Positions 1 to 11,921 of a DNA stretch of 64,000 nt are shown here, piece after piece (the stretch's first letter is position 1; each line of letters starts with the position of its first letter). The notes under the pieces were generated by a model. It was not told the origin of the DNA. It made no database searches and worked only from the letters and a program-made list of their open reading frames with translations. This DNA comes from Triops longicaudatus (lineage: Eukaryota; Arthropoda; Branchiopoda; Notostraca; Triopsidae), in contig JAGQDJ010000142.1 of assembly GCA_022885665.1 (NCBI GenBank), positions 93,268 to 157,267 on the forward strand. Direction: 5' to 3'. The translations under genes were made by a program, and so were the position numbers.

Positions 1-2773
1 TGGAGGTTTTCGTCCGGAACTTTATCTTTGGGTGGTTTGAATTCACCTTGACCAGACTGCACTTGAGCTAACTGATACTCATCTTGCCCAAGACTGTCTT
101 TGCTCACGAAGCCTTTGAAAACTTCTTTGTCCAATTTGGGAATATCAGACTTCAGGTTCCTGGCAAAAGGAGAATTCTCTTCCATGGAATAATTTGTCAA
201 ATACACGGCATCTTCCAGAAAATATTGTTCAACTGGAAATGTCCTTCCTAAAATTAATGTAGTAATTTACTACCATTTTAACACGACAACGCACGAAGTT
301 TTCAGTCCTTCAGAGGTTTCCAGTAAGGCAACGAGAATTGCAATAAAAACTAAATAAATTAACTAAAGAGACAAGAAATCTTAATAAATTTAAAGTAAAA
401 AAAGAGAAAGTTACGGATTTGGTAAAACTTGGAATGTCGTTTACCTGGAATTTCGATCACTGGTATACGACCAAAATAATCCGAGAATAACTGGGCATTT
501 AAAGTGGCACTCATAAGGATAACTCGCAAGTCAGGACGTTTAGGTAGCAGATCTCGTAACGCCAGAATCAAGAAATCACTGGAAAAGGTAAAATTTCAAC
601 TTCTTCTCAATTTAAAGCCTCCCATAAAGAATAAATGCAAACCTTTCTTCGCTTCGCTCGTGCACTTCATCAACAATGACGTGGGTCACATCGTCTAAGC
701 CCGAATCAGATTCCAATCTGCGTAGCAATATACCAGTGGTACAAAACAGCATGCGGGTATTCTCGGACATCTTGTTTTCCAGTCGAATCTTTTGTAAACA
801 AGAAAGGGATAAAAACATTAGATACATTTAAAAAGTATTTTTACTTTATTCCTTTACCTGATACCCAACCACATTGCCAATTTTTTCTACGCGTTCCTCG
901 GCGACACGTTCCGCAACTGCCATAGCAGAAATTCGCCTAGGCTGTGTGACCAATATATTGCAGTGATCTCTAGTTGCTTTACTCTGCTCCTCGGACAGCC
1001 AAGCATCAAGCAAATACTGTGGTACTTGCGTACTTTTGCCACATCCCGTCATTCCACTAATGACTACGACCTGACTTCGACCAACTTTAGCTAAAATTTC
1101 TTCACGTGATAACCACGCAGGCAAGTTCTGCCTGTCTTTTTGGAACCTGTGATATTCTTCGTTGCGTGTTTTCTCTTTAAACCGATTTCGGAGTTTACAA
1201 TTAACAGCTTTGATGGCTTTCCAATCCAAATGTCGCTCCCGAGTGCTGTTATCACACTGATTGAAACCATTTAATGTTTCTTTGGGCAATTGGAGGTTTT
1301 GATTCCTATTCGCTTGTTTATGAAAAGAATATGTCAAGTCCGACTTGGTAGCAACCTCGTCCATTTCCTCCTCGCTTTCTAAGAGACTAATAAGGCTGAA
1401 AATGGAGGGCACACCATTACTAGCACACTCCTTAGCTTCGCGACACAAACGTTGCGTTATTTTTAAAGACAAAGTTCTGGGGAAAGTGGCAGTATTGGAG
1501 CAAAAAGCAATCAATGGAGGTTCTTGCGGGTACAAATGTCCAGGCGGGAAACGAATCTCTAAGGTATACTCTTGGTTTTCTGAGACTTGCCTCGCTTCTC
1601 GCAAGTGAGTATCATCGGCCGGAGCCTTATGAGAGTAGTAGCAGCGTTTGCCGTAACGGCAAAAGCCTTTGGAAAGGAACGGACAGTAAATCTTCGACAG
1701 CTTTACTTGATCAGGATTGCTTAACTCATCCGTCGGTAACTCATCGGCATCAGAAGCTCGAAAGCGGTTCAAATGGGGTAAACTGAGGGTAAAGAGCCAA
1801 ACGCGACCCAGAACTCTTTCTTGGAAAGCGAGACCATATATGGAGCTTAAAGCCACTTTTTCATCTTCACGTTGCTCTAAGAGGGCTTCCATCACCCCAG
1901 ATGAATCGTCGGAGGTTTTGTCATTGCTGATGGCATCTCCGTCTGCGATGGTAAGTTTGCGGAAAAAGCATTCGCCAATTAAGATTTCGAGTGCTTTTCC
2001 GATGTGCCATTGGGACCGGTTTAACGCATCTTCAGCGTAACTTGTATGAAATCCATAGCTATTAAACGAGAATTATGATTAAAATGTGTCAATAAAACCA
2101 AAAAGTGCAATGGAGACTAAAGCGATGATGACATGCACTCCTAAACATCCCTAGTAGCGGTAGGTGTTGGTTTTCTAACAAGAGTTGGGCAAATAATACC
2201 TCATTTTCAACTTATTTCAAAACTGCTAGTTTATACCTTAAGACATGCAACGCAAATATGCGGAAGACCCCCCTATTTCAATACCAACTTGTATACAGGC
2301 TCCACTGTAAAAGACTTACTTTTCTAACTTGGCTAAGGCCATATTTCTTGATATGTCTTCTTCGGAAAGATTTTCATAGAAATTTTTAGGCAATGTTACA
2401 CCTTGTACTACCAATTTTCTATCTTCTAGCCAATAATGTTTTTCCAGTCGGCGTCCAGTGTCTTCATAGGAACCTTTATCACTGTGACGAAAAGACTGAA
2501 AACAAAGAAGACTGTGCAATCATGCATTGTTTCCAAAATTTATTAATAGAGTACCTGTCCCCGAATGTCACTTAGAACTTCGCGAATGAGTTTCTGGTTA
2601 TCCGAACTTATGACCAACTTATTCATCTCTACTTTCCGGATTTCTTTGGCAATTTCGACATCATCCGAAACTTTTGCGTCTTTAGCTTCCAATTTAAAGT
2701 CTTCGTAGTCAAATTCAGCTGCATTATTTTTATTAGGTCTACCAGGCTTCTCTTTCTCAGGAAATCTACTCAT
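1..2773 (-). CDS. DHX57: DHX57-like DEAH-box RNA helicase, N-terminal part (3' end beyond window)
   Basis: ATP-dependent RNA helicase of the DEAH family. Six exons are readable: 2773-2555, 2495-2320, 2058-858, 788-643, 578-445 and 247 to the window edge, all with GT-AG borders and matching phases, giving about 707 residues. Domain order is an acidic/charged N-terminus, a UBA-like segment (around residues 132-165), an RWD-type region carrying a CCCH zinc finger (spacing C-X7-C-X5-C-X3-H, ending CYYSH), then the helicase core: motif I GMTGCGKST (near residue 470), Ia TQPRRISA, II DEVH and III SAT. UBA plus RWD plus CCCH ahead of a DEAH core is the DHX57 arrangement. The second RecA domain and C-terminal HA2/OB regions are not in the window. 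The start is the first ATG of an open exon at 2773. Orthology is very likely; the cellular role of DHX57 is poorly defined. Confidence 0.93.
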
Positions 2774-3206
2774 TTTTACCGTGTTTTTGTTTATTACTTA
2801 AATACAGGACTTTGTGACCTGCGAATGAAAACAAATGTCACGTGCAACAGCAATGCCAGATTTCTTATCACAGTGTTGACATTGTGCACGTTTTTTTAAT
2901 TGCGCAGTTTTGTACTGGAAATTATGAGTTCCAAGGAACTAAATTTTTCTCACTTTAGTGTAACAATTTTAGTGGTAGTTTGGAAGTTACAATCTCTAAA
3001 AATATACATTGGTGCTCCACACAAAGACCATCGTCCGTATCAATACGGCGTTCGTCTTAATCTTGTCCGTTCCAGAAGCCAATCGTAATCTCACATCTCG
3101 TAAAACGAGATTCTTTTGAACGAAAAAGAACCTTTTATTTTCAGTTTTCTTGTATATTTCGGATAATTTCTAAGGAAAAGAAGAACAAAAAGGTTTGGGT
3201 CAGTAG

Positions 3207-3398
3207 CAGGGCCGTATCGAAGATTTTGGTTCGGAGGGGTTTTGGAGGTTTCAGGAGGAAGAGAGAAGGGGGAGGGGGGGGGGGCGTATGCACCTTGTTT
3301 GGACATTTGAGGTTTGTTCTATCTTCCCCATTATACAATAAAAATTTCGGCAGGGGGGGGGGGGGAGGGGCGACCCCTATCCCCCGTGTATGGCCTTG
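3207..3398. mobile_element. hAT-like MITE with imperfect 8-bp TSD
   Basis: A 192-bp element begins CAGGGCCGTA and ends TATGGCCTTG (inverse CAAGGCCATA), giving short terminal inverted repeats with a few mismatches. It is flanked by GTCAGTAG (3199-3206) and GTCAATAG (3399-3406), an 8-bp target-site duplication with one difference, as expected for hAT transposition. The interior is G-rich with two poly-G tracts. It has no coding capacity. Confidence 0.65.
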
Positions 3399-3706
3399 GT
3401 CAATAGATTACTCTGCAGAATGACACAAACCTTTGGCCTCCGACATCACCGCCAAATTTCCGGAGTAGTGTATTTCCAAAGCTGGTGTTCAAAGTTACCT
3501 TGCGATGAGTACACTACGAAAGAACAAGAAAATGCTCAAGAAAATTGAGAAATAGCCATTTGGAGAATTTTTTTCTTTGTGCCGTTAATATGGATCAGTT
3601 GTACACATTTGACTGTTTTCCTTAAAGAAAATTGACTTCAATTATTTTAGGAAGAAAGTATGTATGAAAGAGATCACCAGAAAAAGAGGTACATGCACCT
3701 AATAGC

Positions 3707-3977
3707 CAGAGGCGCAGCTAGGAATTTGTTTCGGGGTAGGCCTGTACACTCAAACGCCCCTCAATTTGCCTCAGTTCAACTAAATTTTTATTTGCGGGGG
3801 GCCAGCTAGTCCAGCCCTAAACGACATCATAATAATAAAATCGGTACTGTTACAAATATAAGCAATTCAATTAAGAATTGACCTGCTGCAATTGCGAAAA
3901 GGAGGAGTCAATAATTTTTTTTAAGGATTTCGGGGTAGGCCTGGGCCTGCCGGGCCTACCCCCTGGCTGCGCCACTG
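3707..3977. mobile_element. hAT-like MITE, copy 1 (271 bp)
   Basis: The element starts CAGAGGCGCAGCTAGG and ends GGCTGCGCCACTG, so the ends are about 12-bp terminal inverted repeats. It is flanked by perfect 8-bp duplications CTAATAGC at 3699-3706 and 3978-3985. A second, shorter copy sits at 16042-16199 and shares both ends plus the interior motif GGCCTGCCGGGCCTACCCCC. The 8-bp TSD and CAGNGG termini place it with hAT-type non-autonomous elements. Confidence 0.85.
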
Positions 3978-4087
3978 CTAATAGCTATATTTCCTTACAT
4001 TCTCAGTTGGTTGCACTTCCTACGATTCAACTACTATTATAGTTTTATCTGTCCACAGTCTTTTAAACTTTGAGGTGGGGCTGTTTT

Positions 4088-4272
<185 letters not shown>

Positions 4273-4896
4273 GTTAAGTTTTCATGCGTTTTTCTTCGCG
4301 AGTCACGTTCTCCCTCACCCCGACGCGTTCCCCTCCTCGCTTCCCTAACCTGGCAGTGCTCACTGGCCAAGGAACAGCCGTAAGCCACAACGCAAGGAAA
4401 GGGTCAAAGTTCATTATGCAATTTTAACATCAAGTTTGCCTGGAGGCAAAAGGTTGGAACTACATTGTGATTTAGGTAGCAAAAATGCTGGTCGATGAAG
4501 TACCTTCGTGGAAAAACAAAGCCTCTAACTGTCTTAGTTGTCTTTCGGTAATGAAAATCCGAAAAATCAAAAACTGTCAAAAAAGTCTCTTACATTCAAG
4601 TTCTTGTTGCCATTAAATGTGTTAAAATGCAAACTTATTTTGGTATCCCGTGAAAGCCTATTTATCGCTGAGTCTGGCGACCCTGTTTGTTGCTGTGAGT
4701 TGCGTAATTGAGGAGTAGTAGATGGCATGCTCTTTCCTACTGTTTTATAAAATGTTCAGCGTTACGACGTGTTCAGAATTAACCCGGTTTACGGTAGTCG
4801 TCGAGAATGTGTGAAAAGAGTCGAAAAATTATTTCTTAAATTGTAAAGGTATAGTAAAACTATAATTCAGAAGTTTTGAGCATATATTTTAATCGA

Positions 4897-5408
4897 CAGT
4901 GCAGCTCGCTTATTTGAATGGGCTGTGAACCGGGCGGACAGAATCTAAATGTTCGGAGTATTCAAAAATACGGAGTTGCATACATAGCATTTTTTTTATA
5001 ATGTTTACTTCACTCTTTTCATCTCGCAACTAAACGTAAGCTTGACGTAATTCATTTAATTGGTATGTCGTCGATGGTTAAAAGTGAAAGATGACAGTGA
5101 GGGGGCTAAGCTTACTTTGGGCGTAAGACTTTTCAAACATTTTCTAGGAATATTGTGGCTTTCTCGTGTCAAACGTTATTGTCAAAGATCCTTATTCGTT
5201 TAAATGAAATCATTCATAATTTTTTAAGATATACAGCGGGACTTTAAAATGTTTTTTTTTTTTTAAAAAAAAGCGAAATATTCGATTATCCACTTTCAAT
5301 AAAAGAAGCTTACATTGAATTAGATTAACTTAAAATAGGACCGACAACTTTTCGTTCGATTGTGCGGATTATTCAAATAACCGCTATTCAGTTAACTGGA
5401 GACCACTG
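4897..5408. mobile_element. Possible pogo/mariner-like MITE
   Basis: The left end reads CAGTGCAGCTCGCTTATTTG; the right end, reversed, reads CAGTGGTCTCCAGTTAACTG and continues with a TTATTTGAAT block that also occurs on the left. TA follows the right end but GA precedes the left one, so the TA duplication is not intact. Non-coding. Weakly supported; it could be two unrelated fragments. Confidence 0.35.
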
Positions 5409-5850
5409 TATTTTGGTGTAATCACATTTAAGGAACTCTACCCGAGGAAATGTCACTATGTTTGACCTTCCCTATCTGCTCCATAGATGTGTTCGACGTT
5501 CTGGTAGAAAAGTTGATTGTTCTGTTGGATATCCATCCATTTGCACGTAATCGATCGAACGTACTAAAAAGTTCTCCTTTTCATTGCTAAGTAATTTTGC
5601 GTACAACGCGGAAACATTGTGACATTCCCGAACTCCTTCGCTGTCTGACCCTTTAGGATCACTTCACAGGTCAAATTTGATCAGTTTCTTTGATTCCTTT
5701 TTAAGTTCTCCCTTACTGACGAATTTTTCCATTTGTTGACTAGTTCAATGTCTATTGAATTGGAGGTAAGCAATTTCAGTTCATAAGTTTTATTTTTTTT
5801 CCTATTGCTTTACTTATTGCACATTGCACGTAAGCATGGAGGGATCATTT

Positions 5851-8277
5851 TTACTTTCTGGAGCGTGTTTTAACGCAATGATCTGTATTGCCGTGATTTG
5901 TTGTCACCAAATCGCACAGGAGGCCATTTTTGCAACCACGGTCACAGCCTCGTTCCATAGCGGGATCTCCAGCCTTCACGTGGTACCTTGAAGCCGACAT
6001 ATTTATTAGTATAATTAAAATAAAAATACTTTTTACAGAAATCCTTATAGCGAATATTTTTTAACACCTGTAAAATGTTTGGAAGAGCTCATCATCGACA
6101 TGCATTTTATCCACCAAGTCACTCCAATCTTGAGGAGTTAAAGTAGTCATGTTGTAAGCTGATTTAACATCGTAGAGTTTAAACCAAACAGGCTCTTGAT
6201 CCGGGGTCAGATTAGCAGCAGTTAAATTCATAATCCATGTAGAGTGGTTAATTACAGACTAGACGACAATATGGAAATCAGTCTGTAGTATTTACGAAAT
6301 AGGAAGAAAAAAATTCTTACGTAACTAGTGTTTTGGAAATCTCCTTGGACGCTATATAACCTATATCCCGGATTAATATCGGAATACGTAGTTAAAGATG
6401 GGGCTATGTAAGCGATATTTGTGGCGCGAGAAGGGTCTTCGGAGTCGTAAAAGATTTCAAATTCGTCTTTGTGCGTGTGGCCGTAAAATTGGGCAGTGAT
6501 AGTATTTTCGAATCGATTTACGATCTTGGTATATTCGCGGGCAAAAATAGTCCAGCAGTCAGCGTTGCCAGGAGGAATGTGGGCGATGATATGAACTTTC
6601 TCTCCATCCTTTTCAGCTTGCTCTAGTACACGAGTCATCCATGCTAGTCCAGAAGCTGGGTCGTTTGATTGATACAAGAGCCACCTAAATGAATGATTTA
6701 AAACCTTAATATCTATGTGGATTGAAAGTCTAACCAATTATAGCTGTAGCAGTAATTATTGTTCATGGAAATAATACGCAAGCCGGGTCTAACTAATGCG
6801 GTGTAATAACCTCCGTAGCGGATTGTTTCATGGGTTTCTTCAGGTAGCCAAATGGACCATTTAATGTCCGCTTCATTGTAGAGCCAAGATGGCGAATATT
6901 CAGGATCCACTTCAGGCATGGGGAAACTAAGAATAAGGAAAAGTGTTAAAAACTTGCTCCCCGTTTCATGTAATACCAAGCTGATCAAGCTTACGTATTT
7001 ACTGGGTGGCCTTCGTGGTTTCCTAAAGTCGAGATAATTAATAGTTTGAGTTAATTCTATAATAAATGAAACAAACCAAATGTAGGATAGACAGGAACAT
7101 TAGGGAAATAGGTGGCCAACAAGTCAACCAATTCGTCAATAATAGCCAAATTTCCTTCGCGGCTTGTTTTCCAGACCGAATGTGGGATGAGATCGCCAGT
7201 CCAAACAATGTGGTCGATGTTCTGCAATAGAGATGAAAATATTCCCTTGTACCTTCTGCTTGCCGTTCGCCATAATAAAGAAAGCAATATTGTTTCCCTG
7301 AATACCCGTCATCTTGTTTAAAACATGACCGGAAAAAATGTTGTATACCCGACCGTCTTTGACAGAACAACTAGTTTTTGTGAAATTCTCTATTACCGGA
7401 TGAGTCTTAGATATGTGCTCCAAAGCGTTGACAAGAGTGTTCCTTGGAATATCGCAGTCACGATAATCTCCCCAGTATCCAGCAGTCTCGGTAATGGTTT
7501 GATTTTCGTGGACAGGGGTCGAATCTTGGCGACAGCACAGAGGCTCCTTGCAAATAGCCCAGGATCCTACGGCATATTCGTTGTCCCAGTGCAAATCGGA
7601 AAGGTGCAGGACTTGAATTGTTGGAATATTATCCTGTCACTCAAAAGGTTGTAGATTACGATCAAACGAATGCAATGGCGTTGATTATTACTGTTTCGAT
7701 GATGGGCTCAACCACGGGGGGCTTGGTTACGTTCGATGGTACAACGATCCATTCTAATGCTTCCGGATCAGACAAGCCGCAGTTGTATCGTGTAAAAATT
7801 AATCCACACACGTTGCCTTCCTCGACTGTTTGGTGTTGGTAAATGTAGATAAACTCAGGCTTGAAAAAGAAAAACAAAGAAAAGATCAGTAACCGTTTCG
7901 TATTAAAGGAGATAAGAAAGAGAGACAAACAAACGTACAACAGCTTCGACAATTAATCCTCTGCAAACTGGGTCCGTATACCCCAAGTCCAAGCAAATGG
8001 GAACTACTACTTCCGTAATCTCTTCTGCCGTCTTATTTTCTCTAAGCATAGGAAATACAGCTCGAACGGCGGCCTGACAAGCCAAGCAATGGGTGGATAT
8101 TTGTGGAATTGCTACATCACTCTTCGCCGATTCAGCCACTAGAACAGGAACTGTTTCCAACGGTATAGCTAACGAAGGTGAAGGTCACATGTTAACGGAT
8201 CTTACAGTCAGATATATTTAACGCTTTATACCTTGAACTGACCACACGGTCAAGATGACGCCCAAAATCCAATACAT
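5851..8277 (-). CDS. SMPD1: Acid sphingomyelinase (sphingomyelin phosphodiesterase)
   Basis: Secreted or lysosomal enzyme hydrolysing sphingomyelin to ceramide and phosphocholine. Ten exons: 8277-8232, 8168-7939, 7859-7692, 7633-7397, 7221-7077, 7022-6995, 6926-6735, 6684-6321, 6258-6068 and 5986-5851, coding for 578 residues (human about 630). A hydrophobic signal peptide opens exon 1. A saposin-B domain with its cysteines fills exons 2-3. The metallophosphoesterase motifs follow in order: LSDLHWD, WTGD, GNHE, AHIPPG and GHTH, which are the zinc ligands of the family. The C-terminal helical region carries the expected cysteines. Exon 6 is only 28 bp. The exon 3 donor is least certain, since two GT sites would keep frame; I used the one giving PIIET then DNIPT. 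Family assignment is firm; which paralogue (SMPD1 or SMPDL-like) is less so, but the saposin domain favours SMPD1. Confidence 0.94.
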
Positions 8278-10279
8278 CCTGACAGTATTCACAAAAAATG
8301 CCAAATGCAACGATAAATCTCATGTCAACCATTTATATCTTCAGAACATTTCCTATTTATATTGACCTATACTTGACTATACAGATGTACAATTTCCCAA
8401 CTAATCTAAGATAAACAGGTTATCTGTAACTAATATTAGGCCAAGGTTAATGTTACAGCAACACCCAATGCCATTTTATAGGTCCCTTCCTGGAGTGTCT
8501 TGGAAATCCATGGAGGAGGACTGAATGATTTTTTTTTTAATTCTCTAAACAAATATGTTTGTGACTGCAGAAAAAAAACTGTCACGACGTGTTGAAACTA
8601 TTTTTTGTTTCCCTAGCCAATTAATATTTCTACCTGCTTGCTGGATTTTGTTTGCATTCTTCTGCGTGGATTTCGTCTCTTGATGGTTCGTATATTTTCG
8701 AAATGCAAATGCAAGAGCTTTTTTTTTTGCTTGGCTTTCTTGAGTACCGTTATTACAATTTGTTGAGGTTTTATCGTTGATATTTTGCGAAAGTTGTAAC
8801 GGGAGATTTTTTTTTACAGAAACTTCACCTCAATAATTCGTAATTTATAACTCGTAATTTTTATCTTAGCTTTGAGCCATAGCACAATTAGAAATGTGTA
8901 CACATACTGTGCGTTACAGGGCTATAAATATTTCCTCGCTCAATTTAACAACTCTAAGTAAAATTACTTTATAAAAATAAATGCTAGGTTTATCATTGCT
9001 GTCAGCAGTCATATAAACAAATTAAAATCTAGAACTATTCTCGGCATAGCCTATGCATTTCAAACTTAAATGAACCACCAGAGTTCAAACAAGATATAAA
9101 CGCAAAGTAGTCCGTTGCATCTGATATCTTTTCAATAGAGGGTTATTATAGTCGGAATCGAATGTAACTCAACGTCAAAGAAACGCTCTCGTTGCTTCTT
9201 AAGCATTATCGTACACGACGCCAATACAATAAGCCTTAGTTAGTAGGTCGGAATATTACGCAAAGGATTAGACGAAGTGGTCTAAATTTCGTCTACCATT
9301 TTTATTTTTTCGAAAACAACGGTCTTGGAAGCGTTATAAAAAAATCCTCTGCAGTAGATACCCAGCTGTGTTACCTACATTATTTACGTAAAAATACCTT
9401 CGAAAGTCATCGCAACTTTTATTAATTGCAATTTTTCCAAATCTCTTCAAAATCAACATTTTGAAAATGTAGTCCGAATTCTGACTACTTGGCGAAGACG
9501 ATATGAATGAATTCCCAAAACGGAGTAAGAAACGGAAACATACAATTAAAAGTAGTTACAACGAAACATAGATGTACAAAGTACTTTCAAATAATAAAAA
9601 ATAGCCCAAACAAATACGCCAAACGCCAATTGCGCGACATTCCTTGCGTTGGGTTAAAAACCTTTGAAAGTGCCTGGCGTGAGAAGCACTAGCGCCACTG
9701 CAGTAGCTAGTGTCACGGGTTAGCACCACGCTGCCTAGTAGAAATTTAACACATGATTACTTTACGAAAATTTGGACTTTTCTCGCAAACACCGTTAAGG
9801 TTTCGCATTATATGTAGACTTCTGAGAAGCCTGGTACTTCAGCTAAACATCTAGCTGGAGAAAGTGATAATCACGCATATGCTTGCAAAAGCCTAATTTT
9901 ATGCAGCTCTTGAAAAGTCTGACAGGTGTGAAATTTTTTAAATTAAATAACTCAGCAATAACAAAGCAAAATTAACACCAAGCTTCTAGAAATAGTCATT
10001 TCAGTTAGTAAAACAATGTTCAGTAGCCGGGATAAGATAATAGAGCTAAAATGCGTTTGTCGGAGTTTGGACCACAAGTCGGAGTTTGGACCTTCTCTAC
10101 TTGCACCGGTTCCGTGTTTGGAAGTGGACATTAAAGCCAAATGACAAGAAAAGTCTCTTCATTGGCCACGGTGTAGGGCAGACAAACATTTCATGACCCC
10201 GTGGCTTAGGATACGGCGCTCTGTATTAGAAACTACCTAAGCAAACAGCCCCATGCATTAATATTAAGGGAAGTACATA

Positions 10280-10607
10280 CAGTAGAAGTCTAGTTTTGTC
10301 AACCGGTCGGGACCCAGAGAGTAGTTGACAAGTCAATAGTTGGCAAATCAGATTTACGTGCTATGTGCAATAAAAATAATAATTAAATAAAGAAAAATAA
10401 AAAGAGGTCTAATGCGAAAAATAATTGAACTTAAAGTGTATTTAATACTTGTCCTATACTTTCGTGAGAGCCCTCCAAGAAAGTTCATACTATCGGCGAA
10501 TAAATCAGCGCAAAACCACATTGTTGGCCAATAAAAATATTCCCCAGTGCGGTTGACGTAATCGAAAGTTTTCCATAACCAAGGTTAGCGAAATCAGAGT
10601 TCGACTG
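10280..10607. mobile_element. pogo/Tigger-like MITE with TA duplication
   Basis: The 328-bp element starts CAGTAGAAGTCTAGTTTTG and its reversed right end starts CAGTCGAACTCTGATTTCG, imperfect terminal inverted repeats of about 20 bp. It is flanked by TA at 10278-10279 and 10608-10609. The CAGT terminus with TA target is typical of pogo/Tigger elements. No transposase frame is present. Confidence 0.6.
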
Positions 10608-10806
10608 TAGCATTTTTTTTCTTTTGTCCCCAAATTCAGTAAAAAAATCAAATAAAAAAAATTAAAAAATCTGTATGTTTTCAAAATGGAAGATGATTGA
10701 GTTGGCCCGTGTTTCTTAAAAAAAAAGCAAAAAAGCCCTCTGCTAATTGCGTCGCACTTTAACGTGAGTTGTGTCCAATGCAATCCTATTGTGAATATCT
10801 CGTAGC

Positions 10807-10974
10807 CAGCGGCGTCGGAAGCACTTCAGGATTGGTATGGCAAAGGCAAAAGGTGAAGGGGAGAGTCGGGTGCTTTGACACACTTTTGGTAGGGCAAAAC
10901 CATATGTTTGCCCTACCAAAGTTTTCTTTGGTATGGCATTTGCCATACCTGCCACACCACTTCCGACGCCTATG
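10807..10974. mobile_element. hAT-like MITE with perfect 8-bp TSD (168 bp)
   Basis: Ends are CAGCGGCGTCGGAAG and CTTCCGACGCCTATG, 15-bp terminal inverted repeats with two mismatches. CTCGTAGC occurs immediately outside both ends (10799-10806 and 10975-10982), a perfect 8-bp duplication. The interior has further nested inverted repeats built on GGTATGGCA/TGCCATACC and GGTAGGGCAAA/TTTGCCCTACC. Confidence 0.85.
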
Positions 10975-11921
10975 CTCGTAGCCAACAGCAAGGCTCTCGC
11001 AAGGAAAAATTTCGTTGTTGCTCACTACCAAGAAGCAAATAAAGGGCCGGGTTTTATGCCATATTTATGTCATTGTTATGACAACTACATTGCTACCAAG
11101 CCGCAATCAAATTTTGAGACACGGCGTTTTCAGTATCTCGTGCTTTTTTTTTTTAATCCGACAAGACCAAGGTAAAGTAAGTTATATTTTTTCTCTTGCG
11201 AAACTAGGTTTAACAAATATATACCTATTTTGCCTTGGACCTAGCCTGACTGTTTTCACTGCTTGGTAGTTTGGCGTATATGACCTAAGTGGTAACAACA
11301 TTACACCCTGATGAGTACGATCAGAACGAAACAATATCCTTTTCTATTGTTTATTCTCGATCTCATCTTATATAAACCAAATATATAGACAATAGTTCTG
11401 CTGTTCGGTTCGACCGAAAGCGAAGAACAATAATAACAGCCATCTGAGAACAAAGTACAGGGAACCTGTAGCTGTTCTGAACGCCTTGTTTCGATAGTTC
11501 CAGTGGGCTACTTACAGCAACATACAGGACGGTTTTGACCCAACGATTATTTCCCAACTTTTAAGGTCGCCTCGTTCCATGCCAATTTATCCCGGGACTA
11601 ACCCTATCCCATTGTCATACTGACCTCCCGGTTGTTGTGAGGCGAACTTTGGTGGCTTACACGTGATTTCTCCGAAGTGTACGGAGTGAAGCACATCGAT
11701 CCCGTATATACTTACCTAAGCCGCATACGGGCAAGTAAATACTTAGACTGACAATTTAACAATCAGCCGTAAATGTTGACCGAGTTATATAAGATATGTT
11801 ATCATTTATATGTGGAAAACTCTTTCCAGGATTGTTTAATATAGTTCCACCCTGTTGATAAGCGCTTTGAGTTACCTTCATACGCACAGCTAAATTTTGA
11901 CGGACGTTAACGTAGACTGGC

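Larger units (their letters stand above)
8278..11921. other. Intergenic spacer with MITEs
   Basis: AT-rich sequence between the divergent sphingomyelinase and ketohexokinase genes. It contains a pogo-like MITE (10280-10607) and a hAT-like MITE (10807-10974), plus a hammerhead-like core motif near 11311-11351 discussed under findings. I see no convincing exon in it. Confidence 0.6.
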
